Assembly: GCA_029984855.1 (NCBI GenBank)
Contig: JARQZL010000069.1
Location: 1-44,179, forward strand
Direction: 5' to 3'
DNA: 44,179 nt
Origin: Archaeoglobales archaeon
GTDB lineage: Archaea; Halobacteriota; Archaeoglobi; Archaeoglobales; Archaeoglobaceae
Part shown: positions 7,981 through 16,834 of the stretch, one piece after another
How the letters are laid out: each line of letters starts with the position of its first letter
Numbering within the stretch: the first letter of the stretch is position 1
Notes under the pieces: model-generated
What the model was told of the DNA's origin: nothing
What the model saw: the letters and a program-made list of their open reading frames with translations, nothing else
The model's database searches: none
Made by a program: the position numbers and the translations under genes

Positions 7981-8463
7981 TTACTTTTTAATACCAGATT
8001 CTTTAAGAAAGCGAAGCATGTTTCTCCAGTGGCTCCCCATCCAGTAGAGCTTTCTACATTTCTCGCAGTACCAGAGCTCGTACCTCTCAAGGATATCGCT
8101 TCCCAGCTTCTCTCTTTCAATGACCTCTTTTGCCTCCTCTATGCTTGCTTTTCTAAGCAGGGTATTGCAGACACTGCACCTTCTCATCACTGGCTCGAAT
8201 TTCACACCCAATGCCATGACTTCTTTCATCTGCCCCTCGACGCTGTTTGATTTGATAAGATAAGCTTCTCTACCTGCTGATATGGCTCTTCTGTACAGTT
8301 CTCTGTCTTTTGTAAGCAAAATTCTGTCTTTGTGGTTGTGAACCATGTAGCTGTCTTCGTTCTCAACATTTAGATCGCCAGCGTAGAGAGTATCGTATCC
8401 CGAAATTCTCAACCAGGTTGCGAGCTTGCCCAGCATACGATCGCATATGAACTTAGCCTTCAA
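7981..8463 (-). CDS. Mut7-C RNase-domain protein (PIN-like fold with zinc ribbon)
   Basis: The 160-residue protein fits the Mut7-C family. It starts with FICDRMLGKLATWLRISGYDT, carrying the conserved Asp of the PIN-like nuclease core. It continues with D...ILLTKDREL, and ends with a zinc ribbon made of CSVCNTLLR and WYCEKCRKLYW (two CxxC pairs). Mut7-C proteins are predicted RNases; substrates are mostly unknown. It overlaps the end of the HD-domain gene by 11 bases, so the two are translated together. Family is clear, substrate unknown. Confidence 0.9.
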   Translation of the reverse strand: MKAKFICDRMLGKLATWLRISGYDTLYAGDLNVENEDSYMVHNHKDRILLTKDRELYRRAISAGREAYLIKSNSVEGQMKEVMALGVKFEPVMRRCSVCNTLLRKASIEEAKEVIEREKLGSDILERYELWYCEKCRKLYWMGSHWRNMLRFLKESGIKK

Positions 8464-8974
8464 GTCTCAGCCACCACCTCGGGTCTGTTTTTCTTATAAC
8501 CTCTGCAAGCTTTTTTGCAGTTTCAGTTTTGAATTCAAGTCTTTCAACATACGCCATGACAGAAGGATGAGATTCAGAGTACTCTCTGGCCTGGAGGAGA
8601 AGCTCGAGTCTGTCTGCATCCTTAACAAACTTTTGCAGTTCTTCTGTTTTAATCACGTTCTGAATTTCCTCAGGCAGAAGCTCAAGCTGCTCCCTGATTG
8701 CTTTTTTATCAACACTCACGTACTTCTTAGATAGTCTGTGGAGGTCAAGTGTTCTGCTCTCCTGAAGATCATGAAGTAACGCAAGAAAAGCTGCTCTGCC
8801 AGCCTTTGCTTCATCTTCGGTTTCAAGGTATGTGAGAATAAATGCTATGAGGGCAGTTCTAAAGGAGTGCTCTGCAACGCTTTCCGGATTCTTTATTCCT
8901 GCTTTGAGCCAGCCAGAGCGGGGAACGAGTTTGAGCGACCCGGCTTCGAAGAGGAACCTGACAATATTTTCCAT
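8453..8974 (-). CDS. HD-domain phosphohydrolase, YfbR-like 5'-nucleotidase
   Basis: The 173-residue protein has the metal-binding residues of an HD hydrolase: H36 in AEHSFRTAL, H68-D69 in LLHDLQESRT, and an Asp in KDADRLELLLQAREY. The E-S-V-A-E-H-S arrangement is typical of the archaeal/YfbR group, which removes phosphate from deoxynucleoside monophosphates. It heads a short minus-strand operon with the Mut7-C gene. The exact nucleotide specificity is inferred from family only. Confidence 0.88.
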   Translation of the reverse strand: MENIVRFLFEAGSLKLVPRSGWLKAGIKNPESVAEHSFRTALIAFILTYLETEDEAKAGRAAFLALLHDLQESRTLDLHRLSKKYVSVDKKAIREQLELLPEEIQNVIKTEELQKFVKDADRLELLLQAREYSESHPSVMAYVERLEFKTETAKKLAEVIRKTDPRWWLRLEG

Positions 8975-9113
8975 ATCTGATGTATGATGTGGCGTATTAA
9001 TTCTTTATCTTCCGTCTGGATGATGAATCTCTTCAATGGGAAACTTAAAAGAAACAATAACTGTAATGAACCGTACAGATGGGAGACATCCAGAAAAATA
9101 CTGACTGGCTCTC

Positions 9114-11426
9114 TCAGAGAAGAGTAGCACAGGAAATACCCTTTCTACTCACTATAACTCCTCTGGCACTTCTTCCCTGCCTCGGTATCGACTTGACTTC
9201 AGTTCTGAGAGCATACCCGTCTCTGCTTACTGTCAGCAGCTCTTCAGTACCTTCCACATACTCCGCAAATACAACATTGCCTTTTGCGTTTATGACGCCC
9301 CTTGCCCCTCTTGAAACAAGTCTGTACCCTTTAACTGCACTCCTCTTTCCGTATCCATCTTCCATCAATGTCAGTATATCTCCACTGCCCCGTATGCACG
9401 TGAGCCAGGCTATAGAGTCATTATTTCTGAGAGAGATTGCTTTTACTCCTTTTGCACCCCTTCCATAAGTTGGAATGTCTTCAGCCTTAAACCTCACTGC
9501 GTATCCATTCTTTGTTGCTATGAAGACCTCCTCTCCATTAAGGAGCCTTGCAAATGATATAACGCCAGAGGAGGCGATAATCCCGGCTCTTTTTGCATTT
9601 TCAAATTCTGAAAGAGGAGTTCTCTTTATGTACCCGTCCTCGGTGAGTATGAGCAGTTCTCCGGTAAAATCTTGAAATGGTACAGCCGCAGTTATTCTCT
9701 CTTCTTCCGGAATAGACAGATGCATCCTGATACTTGTACCCTTTCCAAGCCTGTCCTGTTTTGGAATCTCATACGCATGTAACCAGTACGCCTTAGATTC
9801 TGTAAAGATGAGGAGCTTATCTTTTGAGTTGCATCTGATGACGAGGAATGGTACACTATTGTTTCTCCCGGCAAGTACGCCCACACCACCTCTCTGCTGG
9901 AGCTTGAACTCCAGACCCATTCTCTTTACATAACCGTTCTTCGTAAAGAGTAGCAGGTTATCTTCCGAGGCAATAAGTTCTTCTTCGGATATTTCGTACT
10001 CTCCTGCAGCTATCTCCGTCCTTCTACCATCACCGTACTTTTCTTCTATCTCTTTCAGCTCTGAGACCACAATTTCATCGATTCTATGTGAAGAAGCGAG
10101 TATTTCTGTATACTCCTTTATTTTCATGGTAAGTTCTTCGTACTCTCTTATTAAGGCACTTATCTCCATTGCTGTGAGTTTCTGAAGTCGTGTCTGAAGA
10201 ATTGCAACTGCCTGCACCTCACTAAGTCTGTATTTCTCTGTAAGAGCTTTTTTTGCCTCTTCAGGAGAGCTTGAAGATTTTATGAGCTGAATCACATTGT
10301 CTATATCCTCCACTGCTCTTTTTAAACCCTCTACTATGTGCAGTCTCTCTCTTGCTTTTTTGAGCTCATATTGCGTTCTCCTTTTGATGACAGTCCTTCT
10401 GTGCTCGATGTAGCACTCTATGAGTTCTTTGAGGTTGAGAATTCGTGGCTCGTTATCTACAAGTGCGAGAAGGGTTATTCCAAAGGTCGTCTGAAGGCTG
10501 GTGTAAGCGTAAAGCTTTTTGAGAGCTGTGTTTATGTCTTCTCTGACCTCTACAACTATTCTTATACCTTCCCTATCTGATTCGTCCCTAACAGTCCTTG
10601 CACTGAGTCGCCCCTCGCTGATCAGCTTGGCTATTTTTTCAACCAGACGTGACTTGTTAACCATGTAGGGAACTTCTTTTATCACGATTGTTGTGTCCTC
10701 AACTTCAACTCTCCCTCTGACCGTTATCTTACCCTTTCCAGTTTCGTAGGCTTCTATAAGGCCCTCTCTACCAACGATGATGCCACCTGTGGGAAAATCT
10801 GGAGCCCTGATATATCCGGTAAGCTCCCTTACTGTTATGTCCGGATTTTTTATGCAGGCTATTACAGCATTGCAGACCTCACGAAGGTTGTGTGGAGGGA
10901 TATTTGTAGCCATACCGACAGCTATTCCACTGCAACCATTTATGAGCAGGTTTGGAATTTTTGCGGGCAGAACGACAGGCTCTTTAAGAGTGGCATCGAA
11001 GTTAGGTATAAAATCAACTGTATCTTTGTTCAGATCCGTAAGCATCTCTTCGGCTATTTTTGCGAGCCTCGCTTCTGTATATCGCATTGCTGCCGGTTCA
11101 TCGCCATCAATACTGCCGAAGTTCCCCTGTCCATCCACAAGCGGGTAACGCATTGCAAAATCCTGAGCCATTCTAACCAGCGCATCGTAAACAGCAGCAT
11201 CGCCATGAGGGTGGTATTTACCAAGAACGTCTCCAACTATTCGGGCACACTTTCTGTATGGCCTGTTGCTCGTGAGCCCCATCTCATGCATTGCATATAA
11301 AATCCTGCGCTGTACTGGCTTTAAACCATCCCGGACATCGGGCAGAGCCCTTCCGGCTATTACACTCATTGCGTAATCAATATATGAGCTCCTCAATTCG
11401 TGGCTTATTTCCCGGAGCAACTCCAT
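9114..11426 (-). CDS. gyrA: DNA gyrase subunit A
   Basis: The 770-residue protein is a full-length type IIA topoisomerase A subunit. The breakage-reunion domain includes [11 protein letters not shown], the CAR-type segment [18 protein letters not shown], and catalytic Tyr116 in AMRYTEAR. The C-terminal third is the beta-pinwheel DNA-wrapping domain, with a GyrA box-like QQRGGVG and repeated GRGAKG/SRGARG/GRSARG blade motifs. The box supports gyrase rather than topoisomerase IV. Gyrase adds negative supercoils and was acquired from bacteria by several euryarchaeal lineages, including Archaeoglobus. gyrB is not adjacent. A TATA box (GCCTTATAAACC, bottom strand of 11446-11457) lies just over 20 bases before the ATG. 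Confidence 0.97.
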   Translation of the reverse strand: MELLREISHELRSSYIDYAMSVIAGRALPDVRDGLKPVQRRILYAMHEMGLTSNRPYRKCARIVGDVLGKYHPHGDAAVYDALVRMAQDFAMRYPLVDGQGNFGSIDGDEPAAMRYTEARLAKIAEEMLTDLNKDTVDFIPNFDATLKEPVVLPAKIPNLLINGCSGIAVGMATNIPPHNLREVCNAVIACIKNPDITVRELTGYIRAPDFPTGGIIVGREGLIEAYETGKGKITVRGRVEVEDTTIVIKEVPYMVNKSRLVEKIAKLISEGRLSARTVRDESDREGIRIVVEVREDINTALKKLYAYTSLQTTFGITLLALVDNEPRILNLKELIECYIEHRRTVIKRRTQYELKKARERLHIVEGLKRAVEDIDNVIQLIKSSSSPEEAKKALTEKYRLSEVQAVAILQTRLQKLTAMEISALIREYEELTMKIKEYTEILASSHRIDEIVVSELKEIEEKYGDGRRTEIAAGEYEISEEELIASEDNLLLFTKNGYVKRMGLEFKLQQRGGVGVLAGRNNSVPFLVIRCNSKDKLLIFTESKAYWLHAYEIPKQDRLGKGTSIRMHLSIPEEERITAAVPFQDFTGELLILTEDGYIKRTPLSEFENAKRAGIIASSGVISFARLLNGEEVFIATKNGYAVRFKAEDIPTYGRGAKGVKAISLRNNDSIAWLTCIRGSGDILTLMEDGYGKRSAVKGYRLVSRGARGVINAKGNVVFAEYVEGTEELLTVSRDGYALRTEVKSIPRQGRSARGVIVSRKGISCATLL

Positions 11427-11445
11427 TGGCCGGCAGTATACTGGG

Positions 11446-11491
11446 GGGTTTATAAGGCTATCCCGTTTTGACTTAGCAACTTACTTTTAAC
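11446..11491. promoter_or_regulatory. Divergent promoters of gyrA and dphB
   Basis: Only 85 bases separate the gyrA and dphB start codons. On the bottom strand GCCTTATAAACC serves gyrA; on the top strand TTACTTTTAAC (11481-11491) lies about 21 bases before the dphB ATG. Both messages would be leaderless. The two promoters face apart with about 25 bases between the TATA elements, so binding at one may affect the other. Confidence 0.5.
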
Positions 11492-11511
11492 CCCGCTGCA
11501 GGCAGTCATAC

Positions 11512-12270
11512 ATGCTGACCTTCATAGGCATGGGCCTGTGGGATGAGAAGGATATCTCTCTCAAAGGAGTAGAGGCTGCAAGAAGTGCGGACGTTGTTTG
11601 CGTTGAGTTCTATACCTCAAAGCTGGTGGGAACTGAGATCAAAAAAATAGAGGAGTTGATAGGGAGAGAAATCAGGGTTCTTGACAGGGGCGATCTTGAG
11701 GATAACTCAAAGTCTCTGATAGAGGAGGCAAAGAAGAAGAATATTGCTGTTCTGGTACCCGGCGACCCGATGGTTGCTACCACTCACTCTGCAATGAGAA
11801 TTGAGGCGGAGCGCATGGGGGTGAGAACAAAAATCATTCATGGAGCAAGTATAATCTCTGCAGTTTGCGGACTTACGGGTTTACACAACTACAGGTTTGG
11901 AAAGTCTGCGAGCGTTGCATATCCATACGGAAAGCCCTCAAGAACACCTGTCAATGTTGTAAAGCAGAACTGGAGCATAGATGCCCATACTTTACTCTTT
12001 CTTGATTTACATCCTGAACCGATGCTCATACCAACTGCCGTGGAGATTTTAAGAGAGGCAGGACTCGACAACTGCTATGCAGTTGGAGTTGCAAGAGCCG
12101 GTAGCGATGAACCTGTTGTTAAATGCGACACCCTTGAGAAACTTGGAAAATACGATTTTGGAGGAGGTCTGCATGTTCTGGTCGTTCTTGCAGCTCTTCA
12201 CTTTATGGAGTATGAATGCCTGAAAACATTTGCTTCCGCTCCGCCAGAAATTGAAGGGCTTGTAGAGTGA
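11512..12270 (+). CDS. dphB: Diphthine synthase
   Basis: This 252-residue protein is a class III SAM-dependent (tetrapyrrole methylase-fold) methyltransferase. FIGMGLWDEKDIS at the start, VPGDPMVATTHS in the middle and IHGASIISAVCGLTGLHNYRFGKS are signature stretches of archaeal DphB (Dph5). It trimethylates the modified histidine of elongation factor 2, the step after Dph2 in diphthamide synthesis; dph2 is also in this window, at 19.4-20.3 kb. Length is normal. It appears to be a single-gene unit read away from gyrA. Confidence 0.95.
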   Translation: MLTFIGMGLWDEKDISLKGVEAARSADVVCVEFYTSKLVGTEIKKIEELIGREIRVLDRGDLEDNSKSLIEEAKKKNIAVLVPGDPMVATTHSAMRIEAERMGVRTKIIHGASIISAVCGLTGLHNYRFGKSASVAYPYGKPSRTPVNVVKQNWSIDAHTLLFLDLHPEPMLIPTAVEILREAGLDNCYAVGVARAGSDEPVVKCDTLEKLGKYDFGGGLHVLVVLAALHFMEYECLKTFASAPPEIEGLVE

Positions 12271-12360
12271 CTTAATTGTTGCTGCATTATTGATAATAGA
12301 ATTTAATAAATTAATCAATTGAGAAAGATGTATATAGGGCAATAAATAAACAAAATCAGT

Positions 12361-13770
12361 ATGCTGCATGAGTATATAGTCTGGCTGAAGCGAATAGTCG
12401 AGAACCCTGCAGCAAAGTCTGTTATAAAGAGACTTTCTTCTCCAAAGAGAATAGACTCCGTTCTTGCAGCATATGCCGGCCTGAGGCAGGCCAAAGGCAT
12501 TACTGAAAAAAGCTATTACGCAATAATATCAAGGGCTGTTAAAAAAGCTGCGGAGAAGTTTGGAATCGATGAGACTTTGCTTAAGGAGGGACTCAAAGAT
12601 CCGTACTACAGGAGGGGGCTTGCAGGTGTTTTGAGAAGCATTGCAGAATATGGAATTACAATGCCCCAGAAGCTGTATGCACCATTTCTTGTGGTCTGGA
12701 ACTTTACAAAGAAGTGCAATCTGAGGTGCAAGCACTGTTATGCAAATGCTGGAAAGGCCGTAAACGAGTTAAGTCTTGATGAAAAGCTTGAAGTGGTTAA
12801 CCAGCTCGATGATGCTGGAGTGGTGGCCATCTCTTTCTCTGGAGGAGAGCCGCTGATACACAGAGACTTCTGGAAGGTGGCAACTCATGCATCTCAGAAA
12901 GGATTTCATCTGAGTGTTGCAACAAATGGAACGCTGATAGATAGAGAGGTGGCGAGAAAGCTTGCCAGATTGAACTTCGGGTACGTTGAGATAAGCCTCG
13001 ATGCAACCAGGCCGGAGATACATGATCACTTCAGAGGTGTTAAAGGAGCATTTGATAAAGCTGTTAAAGGCATAAAATCGTGCGTGAATGAAGGACTGTT
13101 TGTGGGAATTGCCACAACTGCAACCAAGTTAAATCTTGAGAACATTCCAGAGGTTATAGATTTCGCAACCGAACTCGGTGCAGGGAGAGTTATCGTTTTT
13201 AATTTCATACCGACTGGCAGGGGAAAGGAGAACGCACAGCTCGATTTGAGTCCAGAGGAGAGAGGAAAGCTTCTTGAGTACCTCTACGACAGACTCGAGG
13301 AGGGAAAAATCCAGGTATTTTCGACCTCACCGACATATGCTGCGGTTGCGATGCAGAGAATTGCGGCCAGAAAGGGAAAAAGGATAACACCCACTCACTT
13401 TGCAAATGTCGAACTTACGAACATGGAGAAGTATGGAAATGCGACAATAGTGCTTTCCGAGTTCATTGGAGGATGTGGAGCGGGAAGGCTGTACTGCGGG
13501 ATAGAACCAAATGGGGATGTTACACCCTGTGTTTTCATGCCAATAGTTGTTGGCAATGTTATAAAGGACGGTTTTCTCAACGTCTGGCAGGAAAGTGAGC
13601 TGCTTGAGAAGTTGAGGAACAGAGATGCAGAAAAATACGCATGCAGGGATTGTGAGTACCGCTACATCTGTGGAGGTTGCAGGGCGAGAGCCTATGCCTA
13701 CAGTGGAGACGTGCTTGCCCCCGATCCTGGCTGCCACATCGTAAAGTTTGTGAAGGCACAAGGATTTTAA
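12361..13770 (+). CDS. Radical SAM / SPASM-domain protein
   Basis: The 469-residue protein has a helical N-terminal extension of about 105 residues, then the radical SAM CX3CX2C motif (C119, C123, C126) and GGEPL. A C-terminal SPASM region has many cysteines: CGAGRLYCGIEPNGDVTPC and CRDCEYRYICGGC, then C in PDPGCH. It should bind one SAM-cleaving and one or two auxiliary Fe-S clusters. Relatives include heme-pathway AhbC/AhbD, tungsten-cofactor maturases and peptide maturases. No small precursor peptide or aldehyde oxidoreductase gene is nearby, so the substrate cannot be told from context. A TATA-like TGTATATA near 12329 precedes the ATG by about 25 bases. Confidence 0.88.
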   Translation: MLHEYIVWLKRIVENPAAKSVIKRLSSPKRIDSVLAAYAGLRQAKGITEKSYYAIISRAVKKAAEKFGIDETLLKEGLKDPYYRRGLAGVLRSIAEYGITMPQKLYAPFLVVWNFTKKCNLRCKHCYANAGKAVNELSLDEKLEVVNQLDDAGVVAISFSGGEPLIHRDFWKVATHASQKGFHLSVATNGTLIDREVARKLARLNFGYVEISLDATRPEIHDHFRGVKGAFDKAVKGIKSCVNEGLFVGIATTATKLNLENIPEVIDFATELGAGRVIVFNFIPTGRGKENAQLDLSPEERGKLLEYLYDRLEEGKIQVFSTSPTYAAVAMQRIAARKGKRITPTHFANVELTNMEKYGNATIVLSEFIGGCGAGRLYCGIEPNGDVTPCVFMPIVVGNVIKDGFLNVWQESELLEKLRNRDAEKYACRDCEYRYICGGCRARAYAYSGDVLAPDPGCHIVKFVKAQGF

Positions 13771-13792
13771 CCACCTCCAATCTTTTTTACCT

Positions 13793-15331
13793 ATGAAAGG
13801 GGCGGTTGGAAGGATATGCGGTGATGCTTCACCTACAGAATTCAGCTTCATTGTTTTCGATCCCAAGAGTGTCAGGCATACCGATTACATCAAAGCATGG
13901 AACGATGTCGATGGGTGGGTTATGGCCCAAGTTGTTGATATAAAAGCAACATCAGACATCAGCGAGAGTGAGATACTTCAGGGAAGAAATGTGGAAAAAG
14001 AGCTTTATCTTGCCAAAGCGGTTGTTATAGGAAAGAGGGATGAAAGAGGGATGCTGAGAATTCCAAAAACACCTTTTGTTCCGGGAGAGAACGTTTTCAA
14101 AGCTGAGGAGGATCTGGTGGTTGACGTTCTCGGGCTGGAAAAAGATGGCATTTATCTGGGATTGCTTGATGATACTCAAATAAAAGTCAACCTTGATCTG
14201 AACTCGTTTGTTCAGAAGCACTGCTGCATCCTCGCAAAAACCGGAAGTGGGAAGAGTTATACTGCAGGGGTTATCATAGAGGAGTTAATTGAAAAAGGCG
14301 CCCCCCTCTTTATAATTGACCCGCATGGTGAATATGCAACGCTGAAAGAGCCGAACAGGAATGAAGGAGAGCTGGAAAGAATGGAAATCTTTGGAGTTAA
14401 GCCAAAAGGGTACTCCAACGTGATGATCTACGTCCCTCCAAACTCTCCCTTCGTTGACAGAGCTGATGGAGTACTGAAACTTGACGGTACGAATCTTACT
14501 GCTGAAGAGATAGTTGAACTTGCGGGAATTACCAGTTCAACCTCTCAGGCATTGCTCTATCAGGCTATAAAGAACCTGAAGGACAGGAATTACACGATAG
14601 AAGACGTCATTCAGGAGGTTGAGTCGATAAAGCACAACGCAAAGTGGGCACTTCTCGGCCATCTGGAAAAAATAGTTGAAGCAGGCCTCTTTAATGAGAA
14701 TCCAACACCTGTAAACGCTCTCCTTCAGAAAGGAAAGGCGATAGTTCTTGATATGCGGGGTATCCCGCCTGAACATCAGGATCTGATAGTTTCAAGGATA
14801 TGCCACAAACTTTTCGAGCTGAGAAAGCGTGATGACGTGCCGGCGGGCATGATTGTGCTTGAAGAAGCACATAACTTTATCCCGGAGAGGGGGATGGGTA
14901 AGGCTGTTTCAACACCAGTATTGCGAACCATTGCAAGCGAGGGCAGAAAATTTGGGCTCGGTCTGATGGTTATCAGCCAGAGGCCGGCAAGGGTGGACAA
15001 GAACGTTATAAGTCAGTGCAACACTCAGATAATCCTCAGAGTTACAAACCCCAATGACATCAATGCGATAAAAAGAGGGGTTGAGGGGTTAACTGCTGAA
15101 ATGGTCGATGAGGTAAGGCGTTTACCGCCGGGAACGGCAATTGTTGTAAGTCCGGAGCTTGAGAGACCGGTAATTGTGAGCGTGAGAGTTAGAAAGAGTA
15201 TGCATGGTGGGCAGGCGGTGAATATCATCGAGAAAAAGAGGGGTTTTTTCAAGGCTGGAAAGAAAGATAAAAAGAAGGATAGAGGATTAAAGAAGAGGGA
15301 AAAAAGCTTCTTTGAGAAGATGTTTGGGTGA
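13793..15331 (+). CDS. herA: HerA-type DNA translocase ATPase
   Basis: The 512-residue protein has an N-terminal beta-barrel (HAS-barrel) region up to about residue 140. A FtsK/HerA-type ATPase core follows, with Walker A AKTGSGKS (148-155), IDPHGEY, Walker B IVLEEAHNFIP, and the arginine-rich SQRPARVDKNVISQCNTQII. The C-terminal 30 residues are very rich in Lys. HerA hexamers pump DNA and in many archaea work with the NurA nuclease and Mre11-Rad50 in end resection. Here no nurA follows. Instead herA is joined to a UPF0212 gene and a Cas4-like gene. Only 22 bases separate it from the radical SAM gene. Confidence 0.9.
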   Translation: MKGAVGRICGDASPTEFSFIVFDPKSVRHTDYIKAWNDVDGWVMAQVVDIKATSDISESEILQGRNVEKELYLAKAVVIGKRDERGMLRIPKTPFVPGENVFKAEEDLVVDVLGLEKDGIYLGLLDDTQIKVNLDLNSFVQKHCCILAKTGSGKSYTAGVIIEELIEKGAPLFIIDPHGEYATLKEPNRNEGELERMEIFGVKPKGYSNVMIYVPPNSPFVDRADGVLKLDGTNLTAEEIVELAGITSSTSQALLYQAIKNLKDRNYTIEDVIQEVESIKHNAKWALLGHLEKIVEAGLFNENPTPVNALLQKGKAIVLDMRGIPPEHQDLIVSRICHKLFELRKRDDVPAGMIVLEEAHNFIPERGMGKAVSTPVLRTIASEGRKFGLGLMVISQRPARVDKNVISQCNTQIILRVTNPNDINAIKRGVEGLTAEMVDEVRRLPPGTAIVVSPELERPVIVSVRVRKSMHGGQAVNIIEKKRGFFKAGKKDKKKDRGLKKREKSFFEKMFG

Positions 15332-15336
15332 GGGGG

Positions 15337-15675
15337 ATGAACTATCTTGTGGTTCTTCAGGGTGCGTGGATTGTCAGGAAAGCAAGGAGTGTAGAGGACG
15401 CTATGAACATAGCGGTGGCTGAGGCGGGGAAAATGCTTAATCCGGATCTTGACTTCGTCAATATTGATGTCGGAGTTGTTGAATGCCCGAGATGTGGGGA
15501 GTCACTTAAAAGTGCATTCATGGTTGCTGGAATGACCCTTGTGGGACTTATATTTGAGATGAAGGTTTTTAACGCCCAGAATGAAGAACATGCCGCAAGA
15601 ATAGCAAAGTATGAAATAGGGAAAAGACTGCAAAAAACACCTCTTGAAGTTGTGGAGGTTGTGAGGCTTGAGTGA
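15337..15675 (+). CDS. UPF0212 (DUF555) family protein
   Basis: The 112-residue protein matches the archaeal UPF0212/DUF555 family: MNYLVVLQGAWIVR at the start, a CPRCG half zinc knuckle in the middle, and EEHAARIAKYEIGKRL near the end. Its function is unknown. I choose the ATG at 15337, which has a ribosome binding site GGTGA about five bases upstream, over an in-frame GTG at 15328 that overlaps the herA stop. It lies between herA and the Cas4-like gene with almost no gaps, so co-translation is likely. Confidence 0.88.
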   Translation: MNYLVVLQGAWIVRKARSVEDAMNIAVAEAGKMLNPDLDFVNIDVGVVECPRCGESLKSAFMVAGMTLVGLIFEMKVFNAQNEEHAARIAKYEIGKRLQKTPLEVVEVVRLE

Positions 15676-16333
15676 AGTTCTGGTGAGTGACATTTCTGGT
15701 TACCTTTACTGCCCTCGGATATGTTACTTCAGGTTGAAGTTTGGAGGTAAGATTAACGAAGTTCACGCTGCGAAGGAGATATATACAAGCAGGAGAGCAG
15801 GGTTTGATGATGAATGGGCAAAGAGAAAATTTCTCAGCCTTTATGGAGAGGAAAATCAGGAAATTTTTGAAATAGCAGCCGGGAAGTTTATTTACAGCAA
15901 ATCTCTTGAGCAGCTTGAGCAGCTTGACTACGGCATTGTTCTCGAATCAAGCCGTTTAAGACTTAAAGGAAAACTTGACGAACTCATCCAGCTAAAAGGA
16001 GTGAGATACCCTCTTATTCTCTCCTCAAAAGCCCCAGAAGAGGGTGTATGGTATAGGGACAGGATAAAGACTGCAGCTTTCTGCATGCTTCTAAAGGATG
16101 CCGGTATTGTCGATACATCTTCTGGCCTCATCTATCACTGCTTCGATGGAGAGTTGAGGGAGGTGGAGATAGGGCGAAAGGATAAGTATACAGTTATGAG
16201 GCTTGTAGAGAGAGTGTGCAAGTTGAAGAAGGGTTTTATACCCGAGGGAGTCAGCGATTCGAGGTGCACAAGATGCGATTATCGCCGGGAGTGCAGTAAC
16301 GAGCCTGTGACGTTTGCCTCACGTTTCTTATAG
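15668..16333 (+). CDS. Cas4-like (DUF83, RecB-family) Fe-S protein with altered nuclease motif
   Basis: The 221-residue protein follows the Cas4 layout: C15 in YCPRICYF, then GKLDEL with D104, then a C-terminal CTRCDYRREC with C200, C203 and C209, giving four cysteines for a 4Fe-4S cluster. The nuclease motif is not normal. The E-x-K pair is S119-S-K121 (LILSSK), the usual Gln is K134 and the usual Tyr is F138 (DRIKTAAF). The exonuclease activity may be weak or lost. It starts with TTG overlapping the UPF0212 stop; an in-frame GTG at 15683 is an alternative. No other cas genes are near, so a role with HerA is likelier than CRISPR adaptation. Confidence 0.8.
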   Translation: MSEVLVSDISGYLYCPRICYFRLKFGGKINEVHAAKEIYTSRRAGFDDEWAKRKFLSLYGEENQEIFEIAAGKFIYSKSLEQLEQLDYGIVLESSRLRLKGKLDELIQLKGVRYPLILSSKAPEEGVWYRDRIKTAAFCMLLKDAGIVDTSSGLIYHCFDGELREVEIGRKDKYTVMRLVERVCKLKKGFIPEGVSDSRCTRCDYRRECSNEPVTFASRFL

Positions 16334-16826
16334 CATTTTTTAGCTTTTTAGAGCAGTCTTTACAGTATCCTAATCTTTTTGAGTCTATGAGGTCTGTTCT
16401 CTCACAGAATCGCATAACGCAATCGTTTGCGCAGTGCTCCAAGCCGAAGAGATGCCCGAGCTCATGCAGCACTTCTTTTATCACTCTGAGCAGAAAAACC
16501 TCCTCGCTGACACAACTCAATCTGTAAGTTGAGAGGACTGCCGCAACCCCGTTCAGCTCAGCACATCCGAAAACGGAGGTTGAATTTCGGTAGTACATGT
16601 CCTCTGGAGTTATACCCAGAACCTTCTGGAATCCATGGCTGGAAGCAAACTCTTTCAGGCAGGACATTACCCTGAGTGCATCGTATTGCCTCCTCAGGTC
16701 GTCATAAGCATCAAATGGCTTAAATGTATCAAAAGTATAGAATTCGAATGGCTTAATTCTATGAAAAATTCTAAGAAGTTTACTGTTCACATGACCGACA
16801 GGAACGAGAGCAATCAAGCCACTCAC
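16251..16826 (-). CDS. amzA: Archaemetzincin metalloprotease
   Basis: The 191-residue protein has the archaemetzincin active site HELGHLFGLEHC: H121, E122, H125 and H131 for the catalytic zinc. A structural zinc site follows (C132, C136, then C155 and C158 in CKDC), and CVM supplies the Met-turn. The start is GTG, eight bases after the upstream stop, so it is cotranscribed with the coiled-coil membrane protein and cetZ. About 25 residues beyond the family's usual end are encoded, and this tail overlaps the 3' end of the convergent Cas4-like gene by 83 bases. Archaemetzincins are probable peptidases of unknown substrate. Confidence 0.9.
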   Translation of the reverse strand: MSGLIALVPVGHVNSKLLRIFHRIKPFEFYTFDTFKPFDAYDDLRRQYDALRVMSCLKEFASSHGFQKVLGITPEDMYYRNSTSVFGCAELNGVAAVLSTYRLSCVSEEVFLLRVIKEVLHELGHLFGLEHCANDCVMRFCERTDLIDSKRLGYCKDCSKKLKNAIRNVRQTSQARYCTPGDNRILCTSNR

Positions 16827-16834
16827 TCCAGCGG

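Noticed and set aside
9020-9105. C/D-box small RNA (ATGATGA ... CTGA) between the HD gene and gyrA
   Set aside because: The boxes are about 80 bases apart, longer than usual for archaeal C/D RNAs, and no clear C'/D' pair lies between them.
9079-9468. Open frame overlapping the 3' end of gyrA on the other strand
   Set aside because: Covers the beta-pinwheel region of gyrA in antisense and has a Ser/Pro/Leu-rich shadow composition.
15668-16333. Part of a CRISPR adaptation module (cas4)
   Set aside because: No cas1, cas2 or other cas gene is near, the array is 27 kb away, and the nuclease motif is altered.
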